Shown: positions 14,982 through 21,721, counted from the first letter of the stretch. The stretch: 22,154 nt of DNA from SIG299 sp045531895 (GCA_045531895.1 JAZSEW010000122.1:1-22154), one strand, 5' to 3'. Notes: a model not told the origin generated them from the sequence alone. Numbers and translations are program-made.

Positions 14982-15650
14982 ATGAAATATGAAAATGCCA
15001 AAGAGGTATTACCGGAGTATTTGCTTACAGAGGTGCAAAAGTATGCAGGTGGGAAACTTCTTTATATTCCGGTGGAGAATGAATCAAAAAGCTGGGGTGA
15101 AGTTTCCGGTTATCGGCAGAAACTTTTAAAACGTAATGTGATGATTTCTAACCGTTATCAGACAGGTGCAACTTTGTCTGAACTGGCAGAGGAGTACTTT
15201 TTGTCTCTGGATTCCATTAAAAAGATTGTTTATGGGAAGAAAGAAAAAGAATTGCTGTTTGAAGCAACGGTGGAATCTGCTGTAAAATATTCCAATGCGG
15301 GACTTTTGGAAGAATGGCTTGTTTTATGTTACCGGGATTTTTTTGTAAAAAAGGAAATTGATTTTGATGATTTGGTTTGTTGCGGTGTTTTGAAGGTCCC
15401 GTTACGCTTGTTGGAGGCGGAATCAATGAAAAGAGAGGAAACTGAAGAAGCAGGTCAATTGTGCGGAACAAAGGAACTGTTACTGATAAACTATATAAAG
15501 GATGGCTTTTGGGTGGAGTGTCAGTGGGAGTTGCTTTACAATTTGAAGCAGCAAAAGATTAATTCCTATCCGGCGATTCTGATGGTGCAAAAGTCTGAGT
15601 ATAAATTGTTCGAACGAATGTATGGACGATATTTTGTTGTGGTAAAATAG
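14982..15650 (+). CDS. CD3324/Mor-type HTH protein with a C-terminal extension
   Basis: A 222-residue protein. Residues 1-86 match the CD3324 family, small Mor-like DNA-binding proteins: YENAKEVLP, LLYIPVENESKSWGEVSGYR, and an HTH at about 64-84 (LSELAEEYFLSLDSIKKIVY). Free-standing members end there. Here about 135 extra residues follow. Their last part (about 165-222, including YIKDGFWVECQWELL and KINSYPAIL) vaguely recalls a ParB/sulfiredoxin-like domain in which the usual DGNHR is altered. That link is tentative. A strong GGAGGAG site precedes ATG 14982. It is the last gene of the cassette and may be its regulator. Confidence 0.6.
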   Translation: MKYENAKEVLPEYLLTEVQKYAGGKLLYIPVENESKSWGEVSGYRQKLLKRNVMISNRYQTGATLSELAEEYFLSLDSIKKIVYGKKEKELLFEATVESAVKYSNAGLLEEWLVLCYRDFFVKKEIDFDDLVCCGVLKVPLRLLEAESMKREETEEAGQLCGTKELLLINYIKDGFWVECQWELLYNLKQQKINSYPAILMVQKSEYKLFERMYGRYFVVVK

Positions 15651-15694
15651 CCCAATATTCTTGTTCTAAAACAATTCTTATGAAACGGAAATCC

Positions 15695-15723
15695 TTGACA
15701 TTATCGGAAAGAAAGAATATACT
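15695..15723 (+). promoter_or_regulatory. Promoter of the CobW operon
   Basis: TTGACA (15695-15700), 17 bases, then TATACT (15718-15723), one of the best sigma-A promoters in the window. The predicted start near 15730 gives a leader of about 100 nt. Confidence 0.75.
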
Positions 15724-15758
15724 AATTTTTATAGGTTTAGTGGAATGAATCAGAGAAA

Positions 15759-15773
15759 TACTATCAGATAGTA
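15759..15773. promoter_or_regulatory. Operator-like palindrome in the CobW leader
   Basis: TACTATCAGATAGTA is a perfect 7-bp inverted repeat about one central base, roughly 30 bases downstream of the predicted start. A second, weaker repeat AATTG/CAATT follows (15774-15778/15791-15795). Repression by binding downstream of +1 is plausible, perhaps by the ArsR-type protein of this operon or by a Zur/Fur protein. It does not match the Bacillus Zur box well. Confidence 0.4.
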
Positions 15774-15829
15774 AATTGTTTAAATCTGGCAATTCACATT
15801 AGTTTTGTATGGAAGAAAGGAGTCTTATA

Positions 15830-16927
15830 ATGACAAAAATTGATATTATCTCCGGATTTCTGGGGGCAGGAAAAACAACTCTTATTAAGAAACTGTTAGA
15901 CGGTGCTTTTAAGGGAGAAAAGGTAGTTTTAATTGAAAATGAGTTTGGTGAAATCGGTATTGACGGAGGATTTTTAAAAGATGCCGGTGTGGAAATTACG
16001 GAAATGAATTCCGGTTGCATTTGTTGCTCCTTAGTAGGTGATTTTGGTAAAGCATTAAAGGAAGTGGTAGACCGTTTTACACCGGATCGTATCATTATTG
16101 AACCATCCGGTGTCGGTAAGTTATCCGATGTTATTAAGGCAGTGCAGGATGTACAGGATGAGCTTATCGGAGCGGAATTGAATTCTTTCAGCGCGGTTGT
16201 GGATGCATCCAAGGCAAAGATTTATATGAAGAATTTCGGTGAATTTTTTAATAACCAGGTGGAAAGTGCAAAAACCATCATTTTAAGTCGGACCCAGAAT
16301 GTGAAAGAAGAAAAGTTAGAGCAGGTTGTGGCAATGCTTCGTGAACATAATGCGGATGCTGCCATTATTACTACTCCATGGGATGAACTGGATGCTGCAG
16401 TAGTGCTTTCTGCCATGGAAAAGAAAACGAACTTTGAAGATGAAATGCTAGAGGAGATGAAACATCACGAACATCATCATGACCATGGTGATGAATGTAC
16501 TTGCGGTTGCCACGACCATGATCATCATCATCACGACCATGAGGAGCATGATCACCATCACGAACATCACCATGAACACCATCATGAACATGGTGAAGGC
16601 TGTACATGTGGCTGCCATGACCATGAGGGACATCATGCCCATCATCATGCAGATGAAGTGTTTACCAGCTGGGGCAAGGAAACTCCGCACAAGTATACAA
16701 AGGAAGAAATTGAAGCGGTACTTGTGAAACTGGCTGAAACTAACGAGTTTGGTACAATTTTACGTGCCAAGGGTATGGTCGACGGTGTGGATGGTCAATG
16801 GATTTATTTTGACCTTGTGCCGGGTGAATATGAGGTAAGAGCGGGTCAGGCAGATTATACCGGTAAGCTTTGTGTGATTGGAACCGACCTTAAAGAAGAA
16901 GCATTGGCAGAGGCATTTCACTGCTAA
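15830..16927 (+). CDS. CobW/ZNG-family GTPase metallochaperone, His/Cys-rich
   Basis: A 365-residue COG0523 GTPase, a family that delivers metal, often zinc, to client proteins. Walker A GFLGAGKTT is at 9-17, switch region ENEFGEIGID at 36-45, the metal-binding CxCC at 63-66 (GCICC), and EPSG at 91-94. The base-recognition motif NKxD is degenerate (SRTQ). Residues 212-273 form an insert with 31 His and six Cys in two CTCGCHDH repeats, a probable metal store. The CobW C-terminal domain follows. ATG 15830 was chosen for its AAAGGAG site. An in-frame ATG at 15809 would put that site inside the gene. It is the first gene of a three-gene operon. Confidence 0.9.
   Translation: MTKIDIISGFLGAGKTTLIKKLLDGAFKGEKVVLIENEFGEIGIDGGFLKDAGVEITEMNSGCICCSLVGDFGKALKEVVDRFTPDRIIIEPSGVGKLSDVIKAVQDVQDELIGAELNSFSAVVDASKAKIYMKNFGEFFNNQVESAKTIILSRTQNVKEEKLEQVVAMLREHNADAAIITTPWDELDAAVVLSAMEKKTNFEDEMLEEMKHHEHHHDHGDECTCGCHDHDHHHHDHEEHDHHHEHHHEHHHEHGEGCTCGCHDHEGHHAHHHADEVFTSWGKETPHKYTKEEIEAVLVKLAETNEFGTILRAKGMVDGVDGQWIYFDLVPGEYEVRAGQADYTGKLCVIGTDLKEEALAEAFHC
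16463..16648 (+). repeat. His/Cys-rich repeat tract inside the CobW gene
   Basis: This in-frame CAT/CAC-rich tract contains two copies of a unit encoding CTCGCHDH (centred near 16505 and 16608), separated by HHHE triplets. Such tracts change length by slippage. Reading frames across it on other strands are Met-rich artefacts. Confidence 0.75.
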
Positions 16928-16947
16928 ATGGAAGCAAGGAGGCTTAT

Positions 16948-17892
16948 ATGAGTACAACACCTGTGTACCTGATTACAGGTTTTTTGGGTAGTGGTAAAAC
17001 CACATTTTTACGTGATACCTTGCAGGACAGCGAGTTCCTGGATGGGGAAAAGACAGTTTTGATTCTTTGTGAAGAAGGCGAGGAAGAATATGATATGGAC
17101 GTCCTTGCAGAGAAGAATGTTACTGTGCTGACTGTAGAAGAAGAGGAGGACCTAAATCCGCGTTTTCTTATGGATATTAAGAAGAACCATAAACCGGAAA
17201 AAGTGGTTGTGGAGTTTAACGGTACCTGGAGTGTGTCAAGATTTTTGGAAAACGGTTTTCCGGGCGGCTGGGAACTGGCGCAGACTATTACAACCGTGGA
17301 TGCAACAACGTTTGAATCTTACATGAGCAACATGCGTCAGATGATGATGGAACAGATTGGTTCCACAGAACTGGTTATTTTTAACCGTTGTACCACAGAA
17401 ACCAAAAAGAATTCTTTCCGTAAGTCTGTGAAGACGTTTAACCGTCGGGCTCAGGTGGTTTATGAAGCATTGGATGATGAAGATGGCATCGAAGATGAAA
17501 TAGAACTTCCATATAATATGGACGCAGATGTTATTGAAATAGAAGACGATGATTACGGTATTTTCTATCTGGATGCGCTGGACGATCCGAAAAAGTACGA
17601 GGGCAAGACGGTGCGGTTTACTGCCATGATGTATCGTGGTAAAGAACTCCCGAAAGGAACCTTTGTGCCGGGACGTTTTGCGATGACCTGCTGTGCGGAT
17701 GACATTACCTTTATTGGTTTCCTGTGTAAGGGCGAGCAGGCGAATTATTTTAAAATGCGCGAATGGGTGAAGGTAACTGCAAAGATTAAGTGTGAGTATT
17801 ACAAGGAATACGAGGGCGAAGGTCCGGTTCTTTATCTGGAAAAGATTGAACTGACAGGTAAGCCGGAAGAGCACTTGCTTTATATGAATTAG
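16948..17892 (+). CDS. CobW-like GTPase fused to a YcgQ/DUF1980-like domain
   Basis: A 314-residue protein. Residues 1-190 are a CobW-type GTPase with Walker A GFLGSGKTT (11-19), but the CxCC metal motif is replaced by an acidic stretch (VEEEEDLNP, 63-71) and the switch region is not recognisable. Residues about 205-311 resemble the C-terminal soluble domain of the YcgQ/TIGR03943 family (GTFVPGRFAMTCCADDITFIGFLC, then WVKVTAKI). In Firmicutes that family is usually encoded beside a UPF0718 permease and a CobW GTPase. Here domain and GTPase are one chain and no permease gene is in the window. The start follows AAGGAGG. It lies 20 bases after the first CobW gene. Confidence 0.75.
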   Translation: MSTTPVYLITGFLGSGKTTFLRDTLQDSEFLDGEKTVLILCEEGEEEYDMDVLAEKNVTVLTVEEEEDLNPRFLMDIKKNHKPEKVVVEFNGTWSVSRFLENGFPGGWELAQTITTVDATTFESYMSNMRQMMMEQIGSTELVIFNRCTTETKKNSFRKSVKTFNRRAQVVYEALDDEDGIEDEIELPYNMDADVIEIEDDDYGIFYLDALDDPKKYEGKTVRFTAMMYRGKELPKGTFVPGRFAMTCCADDITFIGFLCKGEQANYFKMREWVKVTAKIKCEYYKEYEGEGPVLYLEKIELTGKPEEHLLYMN

Positions 17893-17907
17893 TGAGTGAG
17901 GATAAAT

Positions 17908-18837
17908 ATGAGTCAGAGTATCAGTTTAAATCTGGATAATGTAGAAAAACTGGCATCCGTCGGGAAAGCACTGTCTTCGGATGTTCGTATTGAATTGTTA
18001 AAGCTTCTTTGCCATTGCAGCTTAAATGTCAATGAGATTGCAGAACGGATGAAGATTCCGCCGTCTTCTGCTGCAATGCATGTTAAGGTGTTGGAAGAAG
18101 CAGGGCTGATTCGCACGGAGCTATTGCCTGCAGTTCGCGGTTCCATGAAAGTGTGTCACAAGGCATTGGACGAGGTTGTGATTACTACCGGTACCTCCAT
18201 GGGGATGGAAAAAGTGGAAATAATCAATATGCCAATCGGTTCCTATGTGGATTATAAAGTAATTCCAACCTGTGGCATGGTGAATGATAAAGGTCCTATC
18301 GGCGAAGAGGATGAGCCGCGGTGCTTTTATCATCAGGACCGTTTGACGGCACAGCTTCTATGGTTTGGTGCGGGCTATGTAGAATACCGTTTTCCGAATC
18401 ATGTGTTGACTACGGCAAAAGAAACTAGGCTGGAGCTTTCCATGGAGCTTTGCTCGGAAGACCATGAATTTAACATGGAATTTCCATCGGATATTACCGT
18501 ATGGGTTAATGGGGTGGAAACTGGCACCTGGACCTGCCCTTCTGATTTTGGAGGCAGACGGGGAGCATGGAATCCGGAATGGTGGCCTGACAAAAACACC
18601 CAGTATGGACTGTTAAAAACCTGGATTATTGCAGAAAACGGGACCTGGCTGGATGAAGAAAAACTAAGTGACATTGCTTTAAAGGATTATTGCCTGAATG
18701 AGTCAGACTATATTTCTGTCAGGATAGGAATTAAGGAAGATGCGAAGCATAAGGGCGGCATCAATTTGTTTGGTGACGGTTTTGGAGACTATGCCCAAGG
18801 GATTCGCATGGCAATTTATTACGAAGAAGAACAGTAA
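17908..18837 (+). CDS. ArsR-type transcriptional regulator with a large C-terminal domain
   Basis: A 309-residue protein. Residues 8-90 form an ArsR-like winged helix (ALSSDVRIELLKLL, then recognition helix PPSSAAMHVKVLEEAGLI). The alpha-3 metal site of classic ArsR/SmtB (ELCVCDL) reads SLNVNEI here, with Asn40 and Asn42 in place of Cys, although Cys35 and Cys37 lie nearby. The remaining 220 residues (conserved-looking DFGGRRGAWNPEWW, NTQYGLLKTW) suggest a beta-rich ligand-binding domain, possibly for a sugar-like ligand. The CobW context suggests metal control, but the sequence does not prove it. ATG 17908 has GAGGAT upstream and lies 15 bases after the CobW-DUF1980 stop. Confidence 0.75.
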   Translation: MSQSISLNLDNVEKLASVGKALSSDVRIELLKLLCHCSLNVNEIAERMKIPPSSAAMHVKVLEEAGLIRTELLPAVRGSMKVCHKALDEVVITTGTSMGMEKVEIINMPIGSYVDYKVIPTCGMVNDKGPIGEEDEPRCFYHQDRLTAQLLWFGAGYVEYRFPNHVLTTAKETRLELSMELCSEDHEFNMEFPSDITVWVNGVETGTWTCPSDFGGRRGAWNPEWWPDKNTQYGLLKTWIIAENGTWLDEEKLSDIALKDYCLNESDYISVRIGIKEDAKHKGGINLFGDGFGDYAQGIRMAIYYEEEQ

Positions 18838-18863
18838 CAACAAAAAGCCTCCGGCATATCTTA
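18837..18863 (+). promoter_or_regulatory. Sigma-K-like promoter of the amidase gene
   Basis: ACAA at 18837-18840 and GCATATCTTA (18854-18863) fit the sigma-K consensus AC, 16-17 bases, CATAnnnTA. The spacer from AC (18837-18838) to CATA is exactly 16. Sigma-K drives the mother-cell autolysin gene cwlC in Bacillus, which matches the gene here. The predicted start (about 18870) lies in the loop of the surrounding hairpin. Confidence 0.55.
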
Positions 18864-18887
18864 TAGAGAAGAGATACCGGAGGTTTT
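18844..18887 (+). terminator. Terminator hairpin whose 3' arm carries the amidase RBS
   Basis: A stem of AAAGCCTCCGG (18844-18854) with CCGGAGGTTTT (18877-18887), 11 pairs including a G-U, with a 22-base loop and a T-rich end. It can end transcription of the CobW-arsR operon. The 3' arm contains GGAGG (18879-18883), the Shine-Dalgarno of the amidase start at 18890, so the site is hidden in any read-through RNA. Confidence 0.65.
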
Positions 18888-18889
18888 CT

Positions 18890-19672
18890 ATGCCTAAAAT
18901 TATAATAGATGCCGGACATGGCGGATATGACAACGGGGCAACCTATAACGGAAGAAGAGAGAAGGACGACAACCTGGCACTGGCGCTGGCGCTTGGAGAA
19001 ATTTTGACTGACAGTGGAATTGAGGTCGGATATACAAGAGTGGATGATGTGTATCAGTCACCGGTAGAAAAAGCCCGGAATGCTAATATGCAGGACGGAG
19101 ATTATCTTGTCTCCATTCACAGGAATTCCAGTCCGGTGCAAAATACTTATTCGGGTGTACAATCTCTCGTTTTTAATGAAGGCGGAGTGATGGCTCAGAT
19201 GGCGGAAAATATCAATCAGGAGATGTCTCAGGTAGGGTATCAGAATCTGGGTACGGAAATTCGCAGAAATCTGGCGGTACTTCGAAGAAGCGATATGCCT
19301 GCGATTTTAGTAGAAGCAGGATTTATCAACACAGATGTGGATAATAACCTGTTTGATTCCAGATTTACAGAAACTGCCCAGGCAATTGCAGATGGTATTA
19401 TTGGAACACTGATTCAGATTGGAGAATTGGAATTTGAGGATGCGGATGATATGGATGAAATCTATCGTGTGCAGACCGGTTTATTTCGGAATCAACCGAA
19501 TGCAGATGCTATGGCAGCACAGTTAAGAAATATGGGATACCCGGTGACAATTGAACTGGTCAATGGTCTGTATGCCGTAAAAGTAGGAGAATATGAAGAT
19601 TTGGAAGATGCAACGGAGCTGGAGCAGAACTTGCGCCGTATGGGGTATGATACATTGATTGTTTCAAGATAA
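18890..19672 (+). CDS. N-acetylmuramoyl-L-alanine amidase with SPOR domain (CwlC-like)
   Basis: A 260-residue peptidoglycan amidase that cuts the bond between MurNAc and L-Ala. The Amidase_3 domain (about 1-175) has zinc ligands His10 (DAGHGG), Glu24 and His77 (SIHRNS), and catalytic Glu142 (VEAGF). A SPOR-like domain is at about 186-258 (YRVQTGLFRN, YAVKVGEYEDLEDA). There is no signal peptide. This is the architecture of Bacillus CwlC/CwlH, mother-cell enzymes that act when the sporangium lyses. The sigma-K-like promoter supports that role. An in-frame start upstream at 18740 would run through the end of the arsR-type gene and the hairpin and is rejected. Confidence 0.85.
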   Translation: MPKIIIDAGHGGYDNGATYNGRREKDDNLALALALGEILTDSGIEVGYTRVDDVYQSPVEKARNANMQDGDYLVSIHRNSSPVQNTYSGVQSLVFNEGGVMAQMAENINQEMSQVGYQNLGTEIRRNLAVLRRSDMPAILVEAGFINTDVDNNLFDSRFTETAQAIADGIIGTLIQIGELEFEDADDMDEIYRVQTGLFRNQPNADAMAAQLRNMGYPVTIELVNGLYAVKVGEYEDLEDATELEQNLRRMGYDTLIVSR

Positions 19673-19678
19673 CAACGT

Positions 19679-19735
19679 AAAAAAGCTTTTGTCCGGGATG
19701 TTTTTAATAAAATTATCCGGCCGGAAGCTTTTTTT
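19679..19735 (+). terminator. Terminator after the amidase gene
   Basis: AAAAAAGCTT (19679-19688) pairs with AAGCTTTTTT (19725-19734). An inner CCGG stem continues the hairpin and a T run follows. Confidence 0.8.
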
Positions 19736-19756
19736 ATATTTTTCTGATTTTCTAAG

Positions 19757-19785
19757 TTGACGGACGAAAAAAAATCATCTATAAT
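19757..19785 (+). promoter_or_regulatory. Promoter of yicC
   Basis: TTGACG (19757-19762), 17 bases, then TATAAT (19780-19785). The predicted start is about 35 bases before the ATG. Confidence 0.75.
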
Positions 19786-19825
19786 GGACTGGATATATGT
19801 ATAAAGTAACTATGTGAGGTACATT

Positions 19826-20704
19826 ATGATAAAAAGTATGACCGGCTTTGGCAGATTTGAATTTATCGGCGCCGAAAGAAAAATTACCGTGGAAATGAAG
19901 TCGGTGAATCACCGCTACAGTGAATTTTCTGTCCGCATGCCTAAAAAGCTGAATATGTTTGAAACAAGTATCCGTAATGTGTTAAAGCAGTACATCAGCC
20001 GTGGCAAGGTGGATATGTTCATTACTTATGAGGATGAATCCGAAGGTAAGGCCTGTGTACGTTACAATCAGGAGGTTGCTGCGGAGTATTTGAAATACTT
20101 AAAAATGATAGGTGAGAATTTTGGCCTTGAAAATGATATCCGCGTTTCTACTTTGTCCAAATATCCGGAGGTTTTGGTGTTGGAGGAACAGGCACAGGAT
20201 GAAGACGACATCTGGCATGATTTGGAGACTGCGGTGCGCGGTTGCGCTGAAAAGTTTGTCCAGACCCGCATCGATGAAGGCAATCATTTAAAGGATGATA
20301 TTATTCAGAAATTGAATGGTATTCTTGTAATGGTTGATAAGGTGGAAGAACGTTCCCCGCAGATTATAACGGAGTATCGTGAAAAGCTGATGAACAAAGT
20401 AACGGAATTGCTTGGAGATACCAAACTGGATGAATCCGTACTGGCAACAGAAATCACTATTTTTGCGGATAAAATCTGCGTGGATGAAGAAACGGTTCGT
20501 CTTCGTGCACATGTAGACAACATGATTAAGACACTGGATTCCGGTGAAAACATCGGACGTAAGTTAGATTTTATTGCCCAGGAAATGAACCGTGAAGCGA
20601 ATACCACATTATCTAAGGCGAATGATATGGAACTATCCAACATTGCTATTGATTTAAAGACAGAAATCGAAAAGATTAGAGAGCAGATTCAAAACATTGA
20701 GTAA
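19826..20704 (+). CDS. yicC: YicC-family endoribonuclease
   Basis: A 292-residue YicC protein, a family shown to be an RNA endonuclease involved in RNA turnover. The N-terminus IKSMTGFGR is diagnostic, followed by VEMKSVNHRYSE. The C-terminal DUF1732 part (GRKLDFIAQEMNREANTTLSKAND) is fully conserved. ATG 19826 has GAGGT upstream and fits the family start. In most Bacillota yicC is followed by remA and gmk before rpoZ, but here rpoZ comes next. Confidence 0.93.
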   Translation: MIKSMTGFGRFEFIGAERKITVEMKSVNHRYSEFSVRMPKKLNMFETSIRNVLKQYISRGKVDMFITYEDESEGKACVRYNQEVAAEYLKYLKMIGENFGLENDIRVSTLSKYPEVLVLEEQAQDEDDIWHDLETAVRGCAEKFVQTRIDEGNHLKDDIIQKLNGILVMVDKVEERSPQIITEYREKLMNKVTELLGDTKLDESVLATEITIFADKICVDEETVRLRAHVDNMIKTLDSGENIGRKLDFIAQEMNREANTTLSKANDMELSNIAIDLKTEIEKIREQIQNIE

Positions 20705-20715
20705 CCATCAAACGA

Positions 20716-20732
20716 GGAAAATGTAGTTTTCC
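20716..20732 (+). other. Short hairpin between yicC and rpoZ
   Basis: GGAAAA (20716-20721) and TTTTCC (20727-20732) form a 6-bp stem with a TGTAG loop. No proper T run follows, so it may be an mRNA processing or stability element and not a terminator. A weak promoter (TTGCAA, 17 bases, TTATAT) could follow at about 20751-20779. Confidence 0.3.
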
Positions 20733-20795
20733 GAGTCTTGTTCTTTCATTTTGCAACAATTTAATGAGATAATTTATATCAAAGGAGAGAAAAAT

Positions 20796-21041
20796 ATGTT
20801 ACATCCATCTTATGCAGAATTAATTCAGGCATTAAACAGTGACGTAGTAGAAGGTGAACAGCCGGTAGTAAACAGCAGATATTCGGTTGTGTTAGCAACC
20901 GCAAAGAGGGCAAGGCAGCTGATTAACGGTTCTGATCCGCTTTGTGACAAAACTCCGTGCAACAAGCCTTTATCCATTGCTGTAGAAGAAGTTTACGAAG
21001 GCAAGGTAAAGATTATCGGAGACGAGGAGCAGGATGCGTAA
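20796..21041 (+). CDS. rpoZ: RNA polymerase omega subunit
   Basis: An 81-residue omega subunit, which helps assemble and stabilise RNA polymerase. The start MLHPSYAELI and the core SRYSVVLATAKRARQLI (28-44) are diagnostic, followed by KPLSIAVEEVYEGKV. AAAGGAG lies 9 bases before ATG 20796. The last 8 bases overlap lepB, so the two are co-translated. No coaBC follows, unlike the common yicC-remA-gmk-rpoZ-coaBC order. Confidence 0.92.
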   Translation: MLHPSYAELIQALNSDVVEGEQPVVNSRYSVVLATAKRARQLINGSDPLCDKTPCNKPLSIAVEEVYEGKVKIIGDEEQDA

Positions 21042-21567
21042 GAAAAAAAGTGCCATTCTGGAATATGCAGTATATCTTTTCATTCTTATTTTTGTGTTGA
21101 TTCTGGCACCCAAATATCTGATGGAAAAGATTTTGGTTGACGGTACTTCCATGGAAAGTTCTCTGTATAACGGGGAGCATGTGCTGATTGAAAAGATAAG
21201 CCGGTATTTTGATGGGCCTGAGCGCTTTGAAATAGTGGTATTTACCAAAGCGCACGGTACATATACAAAAACGTATATAAAAAGAGTAATCGGACTTCCG
21301 GGAGAGTCAGTGCAGATTATTGGTAATCGTATTTATATTAACGGTGAAGAACTGGTCGAAGACTTTGGTAAGGATCCGATGGATTTTGCGGGAATTGCAG
21401 CAGAACCGGTTCTGCTTGGTAAGGACGAATATTTTGTTCTTGGGGATAACCGTCTGGTCAGTGTGGACAGCCGGGAAGCAAAGGTCGGTGTTGTTACAAA
21501 GGACGAGCTGGACGGTGTTGTGTTTTTCAGGGTGTCTCCATGGTCGGCTTTTGGAACAGTAAAATAG
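21034..21567 (+). CDS. lepB: Signal peptidase I
   Basis: A 177-residue type I signal peptidase (S26). It removes signal peptides from exported proteins at the outer face of the membrane. One transmembrane helix spans about 10-27. Catalytic Ser39 is in GTSME and the general base Lys83 in KRVIGLPG. Box E is GDNRLVSVDSRE. The length is typical of the short Gram-positive form. The ribosome binding site (GAGGAG) lies inside the end of rpoZ. Other lepB genes are common in this group, so it may be one of several paralogues. Confidence 0.92.
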   Translation: MRKKKSAILEYAVYLFILIFVLILAPKYLMEKILVDGTSMESSLYNGEHVLIEKISRYFDGPERFEIVVFTKAHGTYTKTYIKRVIGLPGESVQIIGNRIYINGEELVEDFGKDPMDFAGIAAEPVLLGKDEYFVLGDNRLVSVDSREAKVGVVTKDELDGVVFFRVSPWSAFGTVK

Positions 21568-21629
21568 CCGCTTTTTTACCAGAATAACAAAAGAAAGTCA
21601 AAATTTTCACAAATTAATAATTTTGTACT

Positions 21630-21658
21630 TGATATTTTGGCATTCTTTAGTTAAAATA
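21630..21658 (+). promoter_or_regulatory. Promoter of gap
   Basis: TTGATA (21630-21635), 17 bases, then TAAAAT (21653-21658). The predicted start is near 21665, giving a leader of about 87 nt. Confidence 0.7.
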
Positions 21659-21666
21659 TGATATAG

Positions 21667-21721
21667 GTCCGTGTGTTTAGAAAATGTCAGTCGTAGTAAT
21701 GGAGGACAAGCTAAAACGGAC
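21667..21721 (+). promoter_or_regulatory. Folded 5' leader of gap
   Basis: GUCCGU (21667-21672) pairs with ACGGAC (21716-21721) and UUUAG (21676-21680) with CUAAA (21711-21715): 11 perfect pairs with only a GUG bulge. An inner UGUC/GACA (21685-21688/21704-21707) can also pair. The stem starts at the predicted 5' end of the mRNA and stops 16 bases before the AGGAGG of gap. It may protect the transcript or regulate it. I do not recognise a known class. Confidence 0.45.

Noticed and set aside
16463..16648. Short regularly spaced repeats considered as a CRISPR array
   Set aside because: They are in-frame His/Cys codon repeats within a gene, of irregular length and without unique spacers.
16371..16727. 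Met-rich frames on both strands across the His-rich tract
   Set aside because: CAT/ATG repeats of the His codons read in other frames; no ribosome binding sites and no family resemblance.
17236..17874. A 212-codon minus-strand frame antisense to the second CobW gene
   Set aside because: No start signal or recognisable protein; the plus-strand frame has a clear P-loop and RBS.
18740..18889. N-terminal extension of the amidase, which might look like a leader peptide
   Set aside because: It overlaps the end of the arsR-type gene and the terminator hairpin, has no hydrophobic signal core, and the Amidase_3 domain starts at ATG 18890.
21596..21627. AT-only inverted repeat CAAAATT/AATTTTG after lepB as a terminator
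   Set aside because: Weak AT pairing with no following T run; not enough to call.
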